From contig NZ_LMSB01000014.1 of NCBI RefSeq assembly GCF_001428005.1, positions 307 to 64,306 of the forward strand: a DNA stretch of 64,000 bases. The letters run 5' to 3'. Numbering within the stretch: position 1 is the stretch's first letter; the number at the start of each line of letters is the position of its first letter. The position numbers and the translations under genes are program-made. Source of the stretch: Arthrobacter sp. Soil736 (GTDB lineage Bacteria; Actinomycetota; Actinomycetes; Actinomycetales; Micrococcaceae). Below are positions 11,399-23,925 of this stretch, in pieces. Under the pieces are notes generated by a model that did no database searches, was not told the origin of the DNA, and was given only the letters and a program-made list of their open reading frames with translations.

Positions 11399-11935
11399 CT
11401 ACTGGCTGGTGCCGGCTTCCTCGGCGAGCTGCAGGAACCGCGCCGCGAGCTCGGGTCCGCCCAGCGGATCCCGGGCAACCAGCAGCACGGTGTCGTCCCC
11501 CGCTATGGTGCCCAGGATGGACGGCATCACGGAATGGTCGATCGCGAGGGCGAGGAAATTCGCGGCCCCGGGAGGCGTCCGCAGCACTGCGATGTTCGCG
11601 GATGCCTCGGCCGTCACCAGCAGTTCCCCGCACAGCCTGGCCAGCCGCGCATCGAGGATTTCCTGGCTGACCCCGCTCTTGGCAGCCCGCTCGCCGCCCT
11701 CGCCGGGGACGGCATAAACCAGGACGCCCTCCTTGCCGCGCACGCGCACGGCACCGAGCTCCACAAGGTCCCGGGACAGCGTGGCCTGGGTGACCTGCAC
11801 GCCGTCGTCGGCCAGCAGCGCGGCAAGCTCCGCCTGGGAGCGCACCGACTCGCCCGTCAGGATCGCGATGATCCGCGCCTGGCGGGCTGTCTTGGTGGCC
11901 GGGCTCGCGCCCGGCGACGGGGGCTGGAGGGACAA
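11399..11935 (-). CDS. argR: arginine repressor
   Basis: This hexameric DNA-binding repressor uses arginine as co-repressor and controls the arg genes around it. The 178-residue protein has an N-terminal winged helix (about 18-80, with [17 protein letters not shown]) and the C-terminal arginine-binding/oligomerisation domain with [11 protein letters not shown]. The start is TTG 11935, the base after the argF TAG stop; no better start lies nearby, so translation is probably coupled to argF. A terminator-like hairpin follows the gene. It should bind the sites near argC and argG. Confidence 0.94.
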   Translation of the reverse strand: MSLQPPSPGASPATKTARQARIIAILTGESVRSQAELAALLADDGVQVTQATLSRDLVELGAVRVRGKEGVLVYAVPGEGGERAAKSGVSQEILDARLARLCGELLVTAEASANIAVLRTPPGAANFLALAIDHSVMPSILGTIAGDDTVLLVARDPLGGPELAARFLQLAEEAGTSQ

Positions 11936-12961
11936 CTAGGCCTGCCCTGCCCCCGGCGCCAGCCCATCGACAGGCGCCAGCCCGTCAACAACTGCCAGTC
12001 CGGACCGGTGCATGAGCCAGGCCATCAGTGCCTTCTGCGCGTGCAGGCGGTTTTCGGCCTCGTCCCAGACGATGGACTGCGGGCCGTCAATGACGCCCGC
12101 CGAAATCTCGTAGCCCCGGTAGGCGGGAAGGCAGTGAAGCACGACGGCGTCTTCCGCCGCCTGCGCCATGGCGGCCTCGTCGACGGAGTACTCGCGGAAC
12201 AGCTGCAGCCGGGCTTCTTTTTCCGCCTCCTGGCCCATGGACACCCACGTGTCGGTGGCCACGACGTCAGCGCCCTTGAGCGCTTCCGCGGCGTCCGTGG
12301 TGATGAGGACGGAGCCGCCGGTTTCGGCGGCGCGTTCCTGGGCGGCGGCCACGATGCCGGCCGCCGGCAGGTAGCCTTCGGGGCCGGCGATCCGGACGTG
12401 CATTCCGGCGGTGACACCGGCCAGCAGGTAGGAGTTGGCCATGTTGTTGGCGGCATCCCCCAGGTAGGCCATGGTGAGCCCCTTGAGTTCGCCCTTGTGC
12501 TCCTTGACGGCCAGCAGGTCCGCCAACAGCTGGCAGGGGTGGTAGTCATCGCAGAGGGCGTTGATCACGGGAACCCGGGAGTTTTCCGCCATCGCGACCA
12601 GGCCCGAGTGCGCGCCCGTCCGCCACACGATGGTGGAGACCATGCGCTCCAGCACCTTGGCGGTGTCCTCCACGGATTCCTTGTGGCCGATCTGTGCCTC
12701 GCCGGGGTTGATGATCAGGGCGTTGCCGCCCATGTCCGCCACGCCGGTGGCGAAGGAAACCCGGGTCCGGGTGGAGGTCTTGTCGAAGATCACGGCCACG
12801 GTCTTGCGGCCGCTGCCGTCCGCGGCAAAGGGCTGGACACTGTACGGCGCCGCCTTCATGCGGACCGCCAGCTCGAGGACTTCGGCCTGCTCGGCAGGGC
12901 TGAGGTCGGTGTCCTTGAGGAAGTGCCGGGTCATGGGTGTGGGAGTCACTGCTGCAGTCAC
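11936..12961 (-). CDS. argF: ornithine carbamoyltransferase
   Basis: This enzyme makes citrulline from ornithine and carbamoyl phosphate. The carbamoyl-phosphate motif STRTR (within DKTSTRTRVSFATG) and the HCLPAYRG signature are present. I start it at GTG 12961, which overlaps the argD TGA as GTGA and has an AAGGAAG Shine-Dalgarno; the frame stays open upstream to 13453, but that part is antisense-like shadow within argD. The product is 341 residues. The last 20 residues contain a duplicated VDGLAP motif, a small low-complexity extension not needed for catalysis. Confidence 0.96.
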   Translation of the reverse strand: MTAAVTPTPMTRHFLKDTDLSPAEQAEVLELAVRMKAAPYSVQPFAADGSGRKTVAVIFDKTSTRTRVSFATGVADMGGNALIINPGEAQIGHKESVEDTAKVLERMVSTIVWRTGAHSGLVAMAENSRVPVINALCDDYHPCQLLADLLAVKEHKGELKGLTMAYLGDAANNMANSYLLAGVTAGMHVRIAGPEGYLPAAGIVAAAQERAAETGGSVLITTDAAEALKGADVVATDTWVSMGQEAEKEARLQLFREYSVDEAAMAQAAEDAVVLHCLPAYRGYEISAGVIDGPQSIVWDEAENRLHAQKALMAWLMHRSGLAVVDGLAPVDGLAPGAGQA

Positions 12962-14235
12962 TGTGCTTCCTTTGCGGTTTGCAGGATGGCCGGAAGGGCG
13001 GCCAGAAAACGGTCGGCCTGATCTTCCGTGAGGATCAGCGGCGGGGCCAGGCGGATGGTCCGCGGCCCGGGGCTGTTGATGATGAAGCCGGCGTCGAGCG
13101 CGGCCGTCACGGCGGCCGGGGCAACCTCGGCGTCCAGGTCGAAGCCGATCAGGAGTCCCTCCCCGCGGACCTCCGTGACACCGTCGACGTCGGCCAGGGC
13201 GGCGCGGAGGTGCTCCCCCACCGCCCGGACGTTGTCCAGCACGTGCTGGCTTTCGACGGCGTGCAGCGTGGCGAGGGCCGCGGCCGTGGCCACGGGGTTT
13301 CCGCCGAAGGTGGTGCCGTGCTGTCCGGCTGTCAGGAGGGACGATGCCTTCTCGCCGAACGTGACCAGGGCTCCGATGGGAAAGCCTCCGCCGAGGCCCT
13401 TGGCCAGGGTGACGGCGTCGGGAACAATCCCGGCGTCTTCGCTGGCCAGCCATTTTCCGGTCCGGCCGATGCCCGTCTGCACTTCGTCCAGGATCAGCAG
13501 GGCACCGGCCTGCGACGTGAGCTCGCGGGCCGCCTGCAGGTAGCCGGCCGGAAGGGGCCGGACGCCGGCTTCCCCCTGGATGGGTTCCAGGAAGACGGCG
13601 GCGACGGTGTCGTCCAGGGCGTTGCGGAGGGCCTCAATGTCGCCGAACGGAATGTGCACCACACCGCCGGGCATCGGTTCGAAGGGCGCCCGGTAGGCTT
13701 CCTTCGCCGTGAGGGCCAGGGCCCCCATGGTCCGGCCGTGGAAGGCGCCCTCCAGCGCGATGATCCTGGTCCTGGGCTTGCCGTCGGAGCCGCCGGAATT
13801 CCGGCGGGCCAGTTTGAAGGCGGCCTCGTTGGCTTCGGTGCCGGAGTTCGTGAAGAAGACCTTCGAGCCCGCCGGCGCCTTGCTCAATGCCAGCAGTTTC
13901 TCGGCAAGGGCGATCTGCGTGGGACTCGTGAAAAAGTTCGAAACGTGCCCCAGCGTGGCCAGCTGGCTGGCGATCACCGAGGTCACGAACGGGTGGGCGT
14001 GGCCCAGGGCGTTCACGGCGATACCGCCGAGCAGGTCCAGGTATTCCTTCCCGTCGGCGTCCCATACCAGGCAGCCGGCTCCGCGGACCAGGACGCGCTG
14101 CGGCGTGCCGAAGACGCCCATGAGCGACGACGAGTAGCGGGCCAGCCATTCGGCGCCGCTGGAGTGGCCCTTGGTTTCGACCAGCTCAACCACCGGTGAT
14201 TGCTCAACGAGGGCGGATTGTTCAAAGTTGCTCAT
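12958..14235 (-). CDS. argD: acetylornithine aminotransferase
   Basis: This PLP-dependent class III aminotransferase converts N-acetylglutamate semialdehyde to N-acetylornithine. [14 protein letters not shown] carries the PLP-pyridine Asp, and the lysine in [17 protein letters not shown] is the Schiff-base residue. The product is 425 residues. The start ATG overlaps the argB stop as ATGA and the stop overlaps the argF start as GTGA, so argB, argD and argF are coupled. The first 20 residues are a variable extension before the family core. Confidence 0.96.
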   Translation of the reverse strand: MSNFEQSALVEQSPVVELVETKGHSSGAEWLARYSSSLMGVFGTPQRVLVRGAGCLVWDADGKEYLDLLGGIAVNALGHAHPFVTSVIASQLATLGHVSNFFTSPTQIALAEKLLALSKAPAGSKVFFTNSGTEANEAAFKLARRNSGGSDGKPRTRIIALEGAFHGRTMGALALTAKEAYRAPFEPMPGGVVHIPFGDIEALRNALDDTVAAVFLEPIQGEAGVRPLPAGYLQAARELTSQAGALLILDEVQTGIGRTGKWLASEDAGIVPDAVTLAKGLGGGFPIGALVTFGEKASSLLTAGQHGTTFGGNPVATAAALATLHAVESQHVLDNVRAVGEHLRAALADVDGVTEVRGEGLLIGFDLDAEVAPAAVTAALDAGFIINSPGPRTIRLAPPLILTEDQADRFLAALPAILQTAKEAQ

Positions 14236-15191
14236 GCGTTCGTCTCCTCGTCCGGGACCACTTGCGTGCCGATCCCCGCCGTCGTAAATGTTTCAAGCAG
14301 CATGGAGTGGGCGAGCCGCCCGTCCACGATGTGCGCTCGCTCCACCCCGCCGTCGACTGCCTTGAGGCAGGCCTCCATCTTGGGGATCATGCCGGATTCG
14401 AGCGAGGGCAGAAGCTCCCGGAGCTCGGAGGCAGTCAGCGACGAAATCAGCGACGACCGGTCCGGCCAGTTCGCGTACAGGCCTTCGACGTCGGTCAGGA
14501 TCACCAGTTTGGAGGCGCCGAGCGCTTCGGCCAGCGCGGCAGCAGCAGTGTCCGCATTGACGTTGAGGACCTGCCCGGTGGTCTGGACCCGCTGCCCTCC
14601 GCCGTCGCCCGTGCCGTCGTCGAAAATCTCCGGGGCCACGGTGGAGATCACCGGAATCCGCCCTGCGGCCAGGATGTCGACGATTCCCTCCGGGTTCACG
14701 CCCACAACCTCGCCGACGAGGCCCAGGTCCACCTCTTCGCCGTCAACGACCGTGCCGGTGCGGACCGCGCGCAGCAGGCCGCCGTCCTCACCGGACATGC
14801 CGACGGCGTACGGACCGTGCGAGTTGATCAGGCCCACGAGCTCGCGGCCCACCTGGCCGGTCAGGACCATGCGCACCACATCCATCGCCTCGGGGGTGGT
14901 GACGCGCAGGCCACCCTTGAACTCGGACTCGATGCCCAGCCGGCTCAGCATGGCGTTGATCTGCGGGCCGCCCCCGTGGACCACCACGGGGTGGATCCCC
15001 ACGTGGTGGAGGAACACGACATCTTCGGCGAAGGCGCGGCGGAGTTCATCGTTAACCATGGCGTTGCCGCCGTACTTGATCACCATGGTGGTTCCGGCGA
15101 AGCGCTGGATCCACGGCAGGGCCTCGATCAGCGTGCCTGCCTTGCCCTGGGCATCGCTCATGGACGTGGTCTCGCGGGTCTGGGTGTTCAT
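14232..15191 (-). CDS. argB: acetylglutamate kinase
   Basis: This amino-acid kinase phosphorylates N-acetylglutamate and is commonly feedback-inhibited by arginine. The 319-residue protein has the nucleotide motif VIKYGGNAM near residue 38 and the substrate loop [14 protein letters not shown] 15191 is preceded by a TGGAG Shine-Dalgarno. The gene lies 30 bases after argJ, which is the widest gap in the argC-argF run. Confidence 0.96.
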   Translation of the reverse strand: MNTQTRETTSMSDAQGKAGTLIEALPWIQRFAGTTMVIKYGGNAMVNDELRRAFAEDVVFLHHVGIHPVVVHGGGPQINAMLSRLGIESEFKGGLRVTTPEAMDVVRMVLTGQVGRELVGLINSHGPYAVGMSGEDGGLLRAVRTGTVVDGEEVDLGLVGEVVGVNPEGIVDILAAGRIPVISTVAPEIFDDGTGDGGGQRVQTTGQVLNVNADTAAAALAEALGASKLVILTDVEGLYANWPDRSSLISSLTASELRELLPSLESGMIPKMEACLKAVDGGVERAHIVDGRLAHSMLLETFTTAGIGTQVVPDEETNA

Positions 15192-15221
15192 GCTGCTGTT
15201 CTCCAGGGGTGGCTGGTGGAT

Positions 15222-18729
<3,508 letters not shown>

Positions 18730-18838
18730 GCCACGCTTCTGACCGGCACAGGTCCGACTTCGCCCTTCAGCGCCCCGGTCCCTAGGATGAGGTGAGGATC
18801 AGGTGCCGGAGGTCCCGGGCCGGAGAAGGAGAGTTTCA

Positions 18839-19804
18839 ATGACGCACGCCATCGTTGCCCCGCAGCCGGGCGGACCGGAAGTCCTGGATTTCGCGGAGGT
18901 GGAACGCCCGGTTCCGGGTCCGGGCCAGCTCCTTGTCAAGGTCGCGGCAGCCGGCGTCAACTTCATTGACACGTACCAGCGGAACGGCACGTACAAAGTG
19001 CCGTTTCCGTTCACTCCCGGCTGCGAAGCCTCGGGCACGGTCGAAGAAATCGGCGAGGGTGTCACCACGGTCGCCGTCGGAGACAGGGTGGCCACGGCTG
19101 AAGGTTCGCGCTGCTACGCCGGCTATACCGTCCTGGATGCCGGCAAGGCCCTTCCCGTGCCGGACGGGCTCGACGATCTCACCGCGGCGGCACTGCCGCT
19201 GCAGGGCATGACTGCCCACTACCTCATCAACTCCTCCTTCCGCGTGGAACCCGGCCACACGGTCCTGACGCATGCCGGCGCCGGCGGAGTCGGCCTCCTG
19301 CTGATCCAGCTGCTCAAAGCCAAGGGGGCACGCGTCATCACCACCGTTTCCACTGATGGGAAGGAAGCGCTCGCCCGGGAAGCCGGCGCGGACCATGTGC
19401 TGCGCTACCACGGCTTCCCACACCACGTCCGGGAGCTGACGGACGGTGCCGGCGTTCACGTGGTGTACGACGGCGTCGGAAGGGACACGTTCGACGGTTC
19501 ACTGTCCTGCCTGCGCACCAGGGGTTCCCTGGTGCTGTTCGGCGCCGCCTCCGGCCCCGTCCCCGCTTTTGAGCCTCAGCGGCTCAATGCGGGCGGGTCG
19601 CTGACGCTGACACGGCCGTCGCTCGCGCATTTCCTGCTCAATGAGCAGGAGCGGCACTGGCGCGCCGGAGAGATCTTCGCGGCCGCAGCCAACGGGGAAC
19701 TCAACGTCCGGATCGGCGGCACGTATCCGCTGGCCGAGGCCCGGCAGGCCCATGAGGACCTCGAGGGCCGCCGCACCACCGGCAAAGTGCTGCTGGTTCC
19801 CTAA
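18839..19804 (+). CDS. NADPH:quinone oxidoreductase (zinc-independent MDR family)
   Basis: The 321-residue protein is a medium-chain reductase without structural zinc ligands. The NADPH-binding motif AGAGGVGLLLIQLLKAKGARVI lies near residue 141-160, and the N-terminal half is a GroES-like fold with AAGVNFIDTYQRNGTYKVPFPF. It should reduce quinones or enones at the expense of NADPH. I chose ATG 18839 because of its AAGGAGAG Shine-Dalgarno; the frame stays open further upstream. It precedes the Pls-like synthetase by 85 bases on the same strand, but no functional link is evident. Confidence 0.9.
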   Translation: MTHAIVAPQPGGPEVLDFAEVERPVPGPGQLLVKVAAAGVNFIDTYQRNGTYKVPFPFTPGCEASGTVEEIGEGVTTVAVGDRVATAEGSRCYAGYTVLDAGKALPVPDGLDDLTAAALPLQGMTAHYLINSSFRVEPGHTVLTHAGAGGVGLLLIQLLKAKGARVITTVSTDGKEALAREAGADHVLRYHGFPHHVRELTDGAGVHVVYDGVGRDTFDGSLSCLRTRGSLVLFGAASGPVPAFEPQRLNAGGSLTLTRPSLAHFLLNEQERHWRAGEIFAAAANGELNVRIGGTYPLAEARQAHEDLEGRRTTGKVLLVP

Positions 19805-19889
19805 GCGGGCAGACCCTGTGCCGGCGCCTGGTTAACGCCGGGCAAACCGCGACACCTTCCGTTCATCTTGCCGGGAAAGAATTCCACCT

Positions 19890-22800
19890 GTGAATGAGCA
19901 GCTACCGCAGACCACCGGCACCGTCGGCGCCCTGACGGGCGAAGCGACGCCCGCCGTCGTGCACGCACCCCAATTGCCGGGTGCTGCCGCGGCGCCGCCG
20001 CAGCGGACGCTGCTGGAGATCCTGGCCGACAGCGCAGCCCGTTTTCCGGACGCGTCCGCCCTGGACGACGGCCACCGGTCCCTGAGCTACGCGCAGCTCA
20101 TGGCCGAGGTGCGGGCTGCCGGCCGCCGTCTCCACCTGGCCGGCCTCGGCGCGGGCGACAGGATTGGCGTCAGGATCCCTTCCGGCACGAACGAGCTCTA
20201 CATCTCCATCCTGGCCATCCTCCTGATCGGTGCGGCCTATGTCCCGGTCGACGCGGACGATCCCGACGAGCGCGCCAAGCTGGTGTTCGGTGAGGCCGGG
20301 GTGGCGGGGATCCTGCGCGCCCGCGGAGACATCGTCACCGACAAGAAGCGTCCGCGGCCCTTTCCCGGGCCACGCACCGCACATCCCGACGACGACGCGT
20401 GGGTCATCTTCACGTCCGGTTCCACGGGGACGCCCAAGGGAGTGGCCGTGCCGCACCGGTCCGCGGCGGCCTTCGTGGACGCCGAGGCCAGGATCTTCCT
20501 GCAGGATGAACCCGTGGGGCCGCAGGACCGGGTGCTCGCCGGCCTGTCCGTGGCCTTCGATGCGTCATGTGAAGAGATGTGGCTGGCCTGGCGCCACGGC
20601 GCGTGCCTCGTGCCTGCTCCCCGCGCCCTGGTCCGCACGGGCATGGACCTCGGGCCGTGGCTCATCAGCCACGGCATCACCGTTGTCTCTACCGTCCCCA
20701 CGCTCGCGGCCTTGTGGCCGGCCGAGTCCCTTGAGAGTGTCCGGCTGCTGATTTTCGGCGGCGAAGCCTGCCCGCCGGAACTCGCCGAACGCCTTGCCGT
20801 GGAGGGCCGTGAGGTCTGGAACACGTACGGCCCCACCGAGGCGACTGTCGTTGCCTGTGCCGCGCCCCTGGGCGGTGGCGGGCCGGTCAGGATCGGCCTG
20901 CCCCTCGACGGCTGGGACCTCGCGGTGGTTGATTCCGGCGACGTTCCCGTGGCCGAAGGGGAAATCGGTGAACTCATCATCGGAGGCGTCGGCCTGGCCC
21001 GCTACCTCGACCCGCTGAAGGACGCGGAGAAGTACGCCCCCATGCCCTCGCTGGGCTGGCGCCGCGCCTACCGTTCCGGCGACCTCGTCCGCTACGAACA
21101 GGCCGGCCTGATTTTCATGGGACGTGCCGACGAACAGGTCAAGCTCGGCGGCCGCCGGATCGAACTCGGCGAGATCGATGCCGCCCTGCAGTCCCTTCCG
21201 GGTGTGGCGGGCGCCGCCGCCGCGGTCCGCACCACTGCGGCCGGCAACCAGGTCCTCGTGGGATACCTGGCGGCGGCAGGGGACGCCGAACTGGACCTGG
21301 CGGCCGCAAGGGAGCAGCTTCTCGCCACGCTGCCTGCACCGCTCATCCCGATGCTGACCGTCGTCGAAAGCCTGCCCACGAAGACCAGCGGAAAAGTGGA
21401 CAGGCACGCCCTCCCGTGGCCGCTCGAAGGGGCCGGAGCCGCGGACGCCGCGGCCGCCCCCTTGAACCTGCCGGACGACGCCCAATGGATTGTTGACCAG
21501 TGGAGGGCGGTCCTTGGCAGCAACGTGGCAAGCCTCGACGCAGACTTCTTCGCCCACGGCGGCGGCTCGCTGGCGGCAGCCCAGCTCGTCTCCGCCCTCC
21601 GTGTGCGCTACCCCACCATCACGGTCGCGGACATCTACGCCACCCCGCGCGTCGGCGCCCTGATTGACACCGCCCGGCAGTCCCTGCCCGAAGGCGCCGC
21701 CGCGGGCCCGGCACCGGACCGGCCGGTGCGGCCCACTGCCCTCAAATCCCAGGTCTTCCAGACCCTCATGGGCATCCCGCTGCACATCCTCGTGGGCATG
21801 CGCTGGCTCACCTACCTGATGGCTGCCAACAACCTGCTCGCCGCGTTCGCAGGCTTTGCCGCCGCTCCCACGCTGTCCTGGTCGTGGATTGCGGTGTCCT
21901 GGCTGGTCTTTGTGAGCCCGCCTGGCCGAATGGCCATCTCGGTGGCCGCGGCGCGGGTGCTGCTCCGTGGCCTAGTCCCCGGGACCTATCCGCGTTCCGG
22001 CAGGGTGCACCTGCGGCTCTGGCTGGCCGAGCAGATCCAGGATCTCGCAAGCGCCATCAGCCTGGCCAGCGCTCCGTGGGTTCCCTACTACGCAAGGGCG
22101 TTGGGGGCCAAGATCGGCAACAACGTCCACCTGCACTCGCTGCCTCCCGTCACCGGGTTCCTCACCCTGGGCAGCGGCAGCAACATCGAGCCCGAGGTGG
22201 ACCTGTCCGGGTGGTGGATCGACGGCGACATTGTGCACATCGGCCGCGTGCACGTGGGGGCCGAAGCCACCGTCGGCGCCCGCAGCACGCTGATGCCGGG
22301 GGCGGGCATCGGCGCCGGCGCCCAGGTGGAACCGGGCTCGGCAGTCCTGGGCAAGGTCAAGGCCGGGCAGGTTGTGGCCGGCTCCCCCGCCGAACGGCGA
22401 GGCAAGGCCAAACAGGACTGGCCGTCCGTCCAGCCGGTCAGCTCGCTCATCGGCAGGCTCTGGTTCGCAGCCTTCGCTGCCGCCTCCGCGGTCCTTGCCA
22501 TGATTCCCTACGCGTCAGCGGTGTCGGCTGCCCTGGTGGTCTTCCTGTTCATCAGGGGAAGCGAATCCCTGGTGAGCGCGTGGCCGCAGCTGCTGGCGTC
22601 GCTGCCGCTGGCTTCCCTCACCTGGTTCCTGCTCAACGCCCTGCTGATTCTAGGCACCACGCGCCTGCTGGGCGTGGGCCTACAAGAGGGCTACTACCGC
22701 GTCCGGAGCCGCATCGGCTGGCAGGTGTGGGCCACCGAGCGCGTCCTGGACCTGGCACGCGACCTGCTGTTCCCGATCTACGCCAGCCTCTTCACTCCGG

Positions 22801-23867
22801 TCTGGCTGAGGCTGCTGGGGGCCAGGATCGGCAAGAACGTCGAGGCCTCCACCGTCCTCCTGCTGCCGAAGATGACCACGGTGGGCGAGGGCGCCTTCCT
22901 GGCCGATGACACGATGGTGGCATCCTACGAACTGGGCGGCGGCTGGATGCGGATCGCCCCGGCCAAGATCGGTAAGCGTTCCTTCCTGGGCAACTCGGGA
23001 ATGACCGCGGCCGGACGCAATGTTCCGAAGAATTCCCTGGTTGCGGTACTGTCCGCAACGCCCAGCAAGGCGAAGTCCGGCACCTCGTGGCTCGGCAGCC
23101 CCCCGGTCAGGCTGCGGCGGACAGCGGTGGCGTCCGATGACACCCGGACGTTCCAGCCGCCGCTCGGGCTCAAGGTGGCCAGGACCCTCTGGGAGCTGTG
23201 CCGCTTCGTGCCGGTGATGCTGACCGTTGCCCTGGCCCTGGGGGTCATGGTCATGTTTGATTGGCTGGCAGCCATGTTCAACTACGGTGCCGCGGCCGCG
23301 CTCGGCGGGCTGGTTATCCTGCTCGCCGGCGGCGTGGCTGCCGGAAGCGCCGTGGCGGCCAAATGGCTGCTGGTGGGCAGGATCAAGACCGGCGAGCACC
23401 CGTTGTGGAGCTCGTTCATCTGGCGCAATGAAGTGGTGGACACCTTCATTGAAATGGTCAGTGCGCCCTGGTTCGCCAGGTCTGCCAGCGGAACCCCGGC
23501 CCTCGTGTGGTGGCTGCGCGCCCTCGGCGCCAGCATCGGCCGCGGCGCGTGGTGTGAAAGCTATTGGCTGCCGGAGGCCGATCTGGTGACGCTCGGCGCC
23601 AGCTCGACAGTGAACCGCGGGTGCGTGGTCCAGACCCACCTCTTCCACGACCGCATCATGAGCATTGACACTGTTACGCTCGAGGACGGGGCAACGATGG
23701 GCCCGCACGGCGTCATCCTGCCGCAGGCGCGGATGGGCAAGGGCGCCACGGTGGGTCCGGCGTCCCTGGTGATGCGGGGTGAGACCGTTCCGGCAGGGAC
23801 CTACTGGATGGGCAACCCGGTGAGCCCCTGGACGGGGCCGTCCGTTCCGGCACCCCGCCTGAAATAA
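19890..23867 (+). CDS. Pls/PosA-type single-module nonribosomal peptide synthetase, predicted lysine-activating
   Basis: This 1325-residue membrane enzyme resembles epsilon-poly-L-lysine synthetase. An adenylation domain fills about residues 40-505 (A3 TSGSTGTPKG from 175, A5 NTYGPTEAT from 311, A8 GRADEQVKLGGRRIELGEID, A10 Lys502). A carrier domain follows with phosphopantetheine Ser560 in HGGGSL. There is no condensation or thioesterase domain. The rest alternates three pairs of membrane helices (about 630-690, 850-910, 1090-1150) with three hexapeptide-repeat soluble domains, the layout known from Pls, which joins residues through side-chain amino groups. Aligned to GrsA, the pocket code reads D-A-E-S-I-G-T-V-V-K, close to the lysine code. 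The start is GTG 19890 after GGAAAG. The M1 peptidase gene follows by 58 bases. Architecture is secure; substrate is inferred. Confidence 0.92.
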   Translation: MNEQLPQTTGTVGALTGEATPAVVHAPQLPGAAAAPPQRTLLEILADSAARFPDASALDDGHRSLSYAQLMAEVRAAGRRLHLAGLGAGDRIGVRIPSGTNELYISILAILLIGAAYVPVDADDPDERAKLVFGEAGVAGILRARGDIVTDKKRPRPFPGPRTAHPDDDAWVIFTSGSTGTPKGVAVPHRSAAAFVDAEARIFLQDEPVGPQDRVLAGLSVAFDASCEEMWLAWRHGACLVPAPRALVRTGMDLGPWLISHGITVVSTVPTLAALWPAESLESVRLLIFGGEACPPELAERLAVEGREVWNTYGPTEATVVACAAPLGGGGPVRIGLPLDGWDLAVVDSGDVPVAEGEIGELIIGGVGLARYLDPLKDAEKYAPMPSLGWRRAYRSGDLVRYEQAGLIFMGRADEQVKLGGRRIELGEIDAALQSLPGVAGAAAAVRTTAAGNQVLVGYLAAAGDAELDLAAAREQLLATLPAPLIPMLTVVESLPTKTSGKVDRHALPWPLEGAGAADAAAAPLNLPDDAQWIVDQWRAVLGSNVASLDADFFAHGGGSLAAAQLVSALRVRYPTITVADIYATPRVGALIDTARQSLPEGAAAGPAPDRPVRPTALKSQVFQTLMGIPLHILVGMRWLTYLMAANNLLAAFAGFAAAPTLSWSWIAVSWLVFVSPPGRMAISVAAARVLLRGLVPGTYPRSGRVHLRLWLAEQIQDLASAISLASAPWVPYYARALGAKIGNNVHLHSLPPVTGFLTLGSGSNIEPEVDLSGWWIDGDIVHIGRVHVGAEATVGARSTLMPGAGIGAGAQVEPGSAVLGKVKAGQVVAGSPAERRGKAKQDWPSVQPVSSLIGRLWFAAFAAASAVLAMIPYASAVSAALVVFLFIRGSESLVSAWPQLLASLPLASLTWFLLNALLILGTTRLLGVGLQEGYYRVRSRIGWQVWATERVLDLARDLLFPIYASLFTPVWLRLLGARIGKNVEASTVLLLPKMTTVGEGAFLADDTMVASYELGGGWMRIAPAKIGKRSFLGNSGMTAAGRNVPKNSLVAVLSATPSKAKSGTSWLGSPPVRLRRTAVASDDTRTFQPPLGLKVARTLWELCRFVPVMLTVALALGVMVMFDWLAAMFNYGAAAALGGLVILLAGGVAAGSAVAAKWLLVGRIKTGEHPLWSSFIWRNEVVDTFIEMVSAPWFARSASGTPALVWWLRALGASIGRGAWCESYWLPEADLVTLGASSTVNRGCVVQTHLFHDRIMSIDTVTLEDGATMGPHGVILPQARMGKGATVGPASLVMRGETVPAGTYWMGNPVSPWTGPSVPAPRLK

Positions 23868-23868
23868 T

Positions 23869-23896
23869 GGCCAGTCCGGGCATGCCCGGACTGGCC
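23869..23896. repeat. 28-base perfect palindrome after the Pls-like gene
   Basis: Arms ggccagtccggg and cccggactggcc flank a catg centre. It begins 2 bases after the synthetase stop and ends 29 bases before the M1 peptidase start. It lacks a T-run, so it may attenuate, stabilise the mRNA end, or be a repeat; its core matches the arms at 5170-5255. Confidence 0.7.
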
Positions 23897-23925
23897 AACG
23901 ACAGCTTGAGTGAGGCACGCGCTTT

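Noticed and set aside
11936..13453. Longer argF frame starting far upstream
   Set aside because: The extra N-terminus is antisense-like translation inside argD; the GTGA overlap start at 12961 fits the operon.
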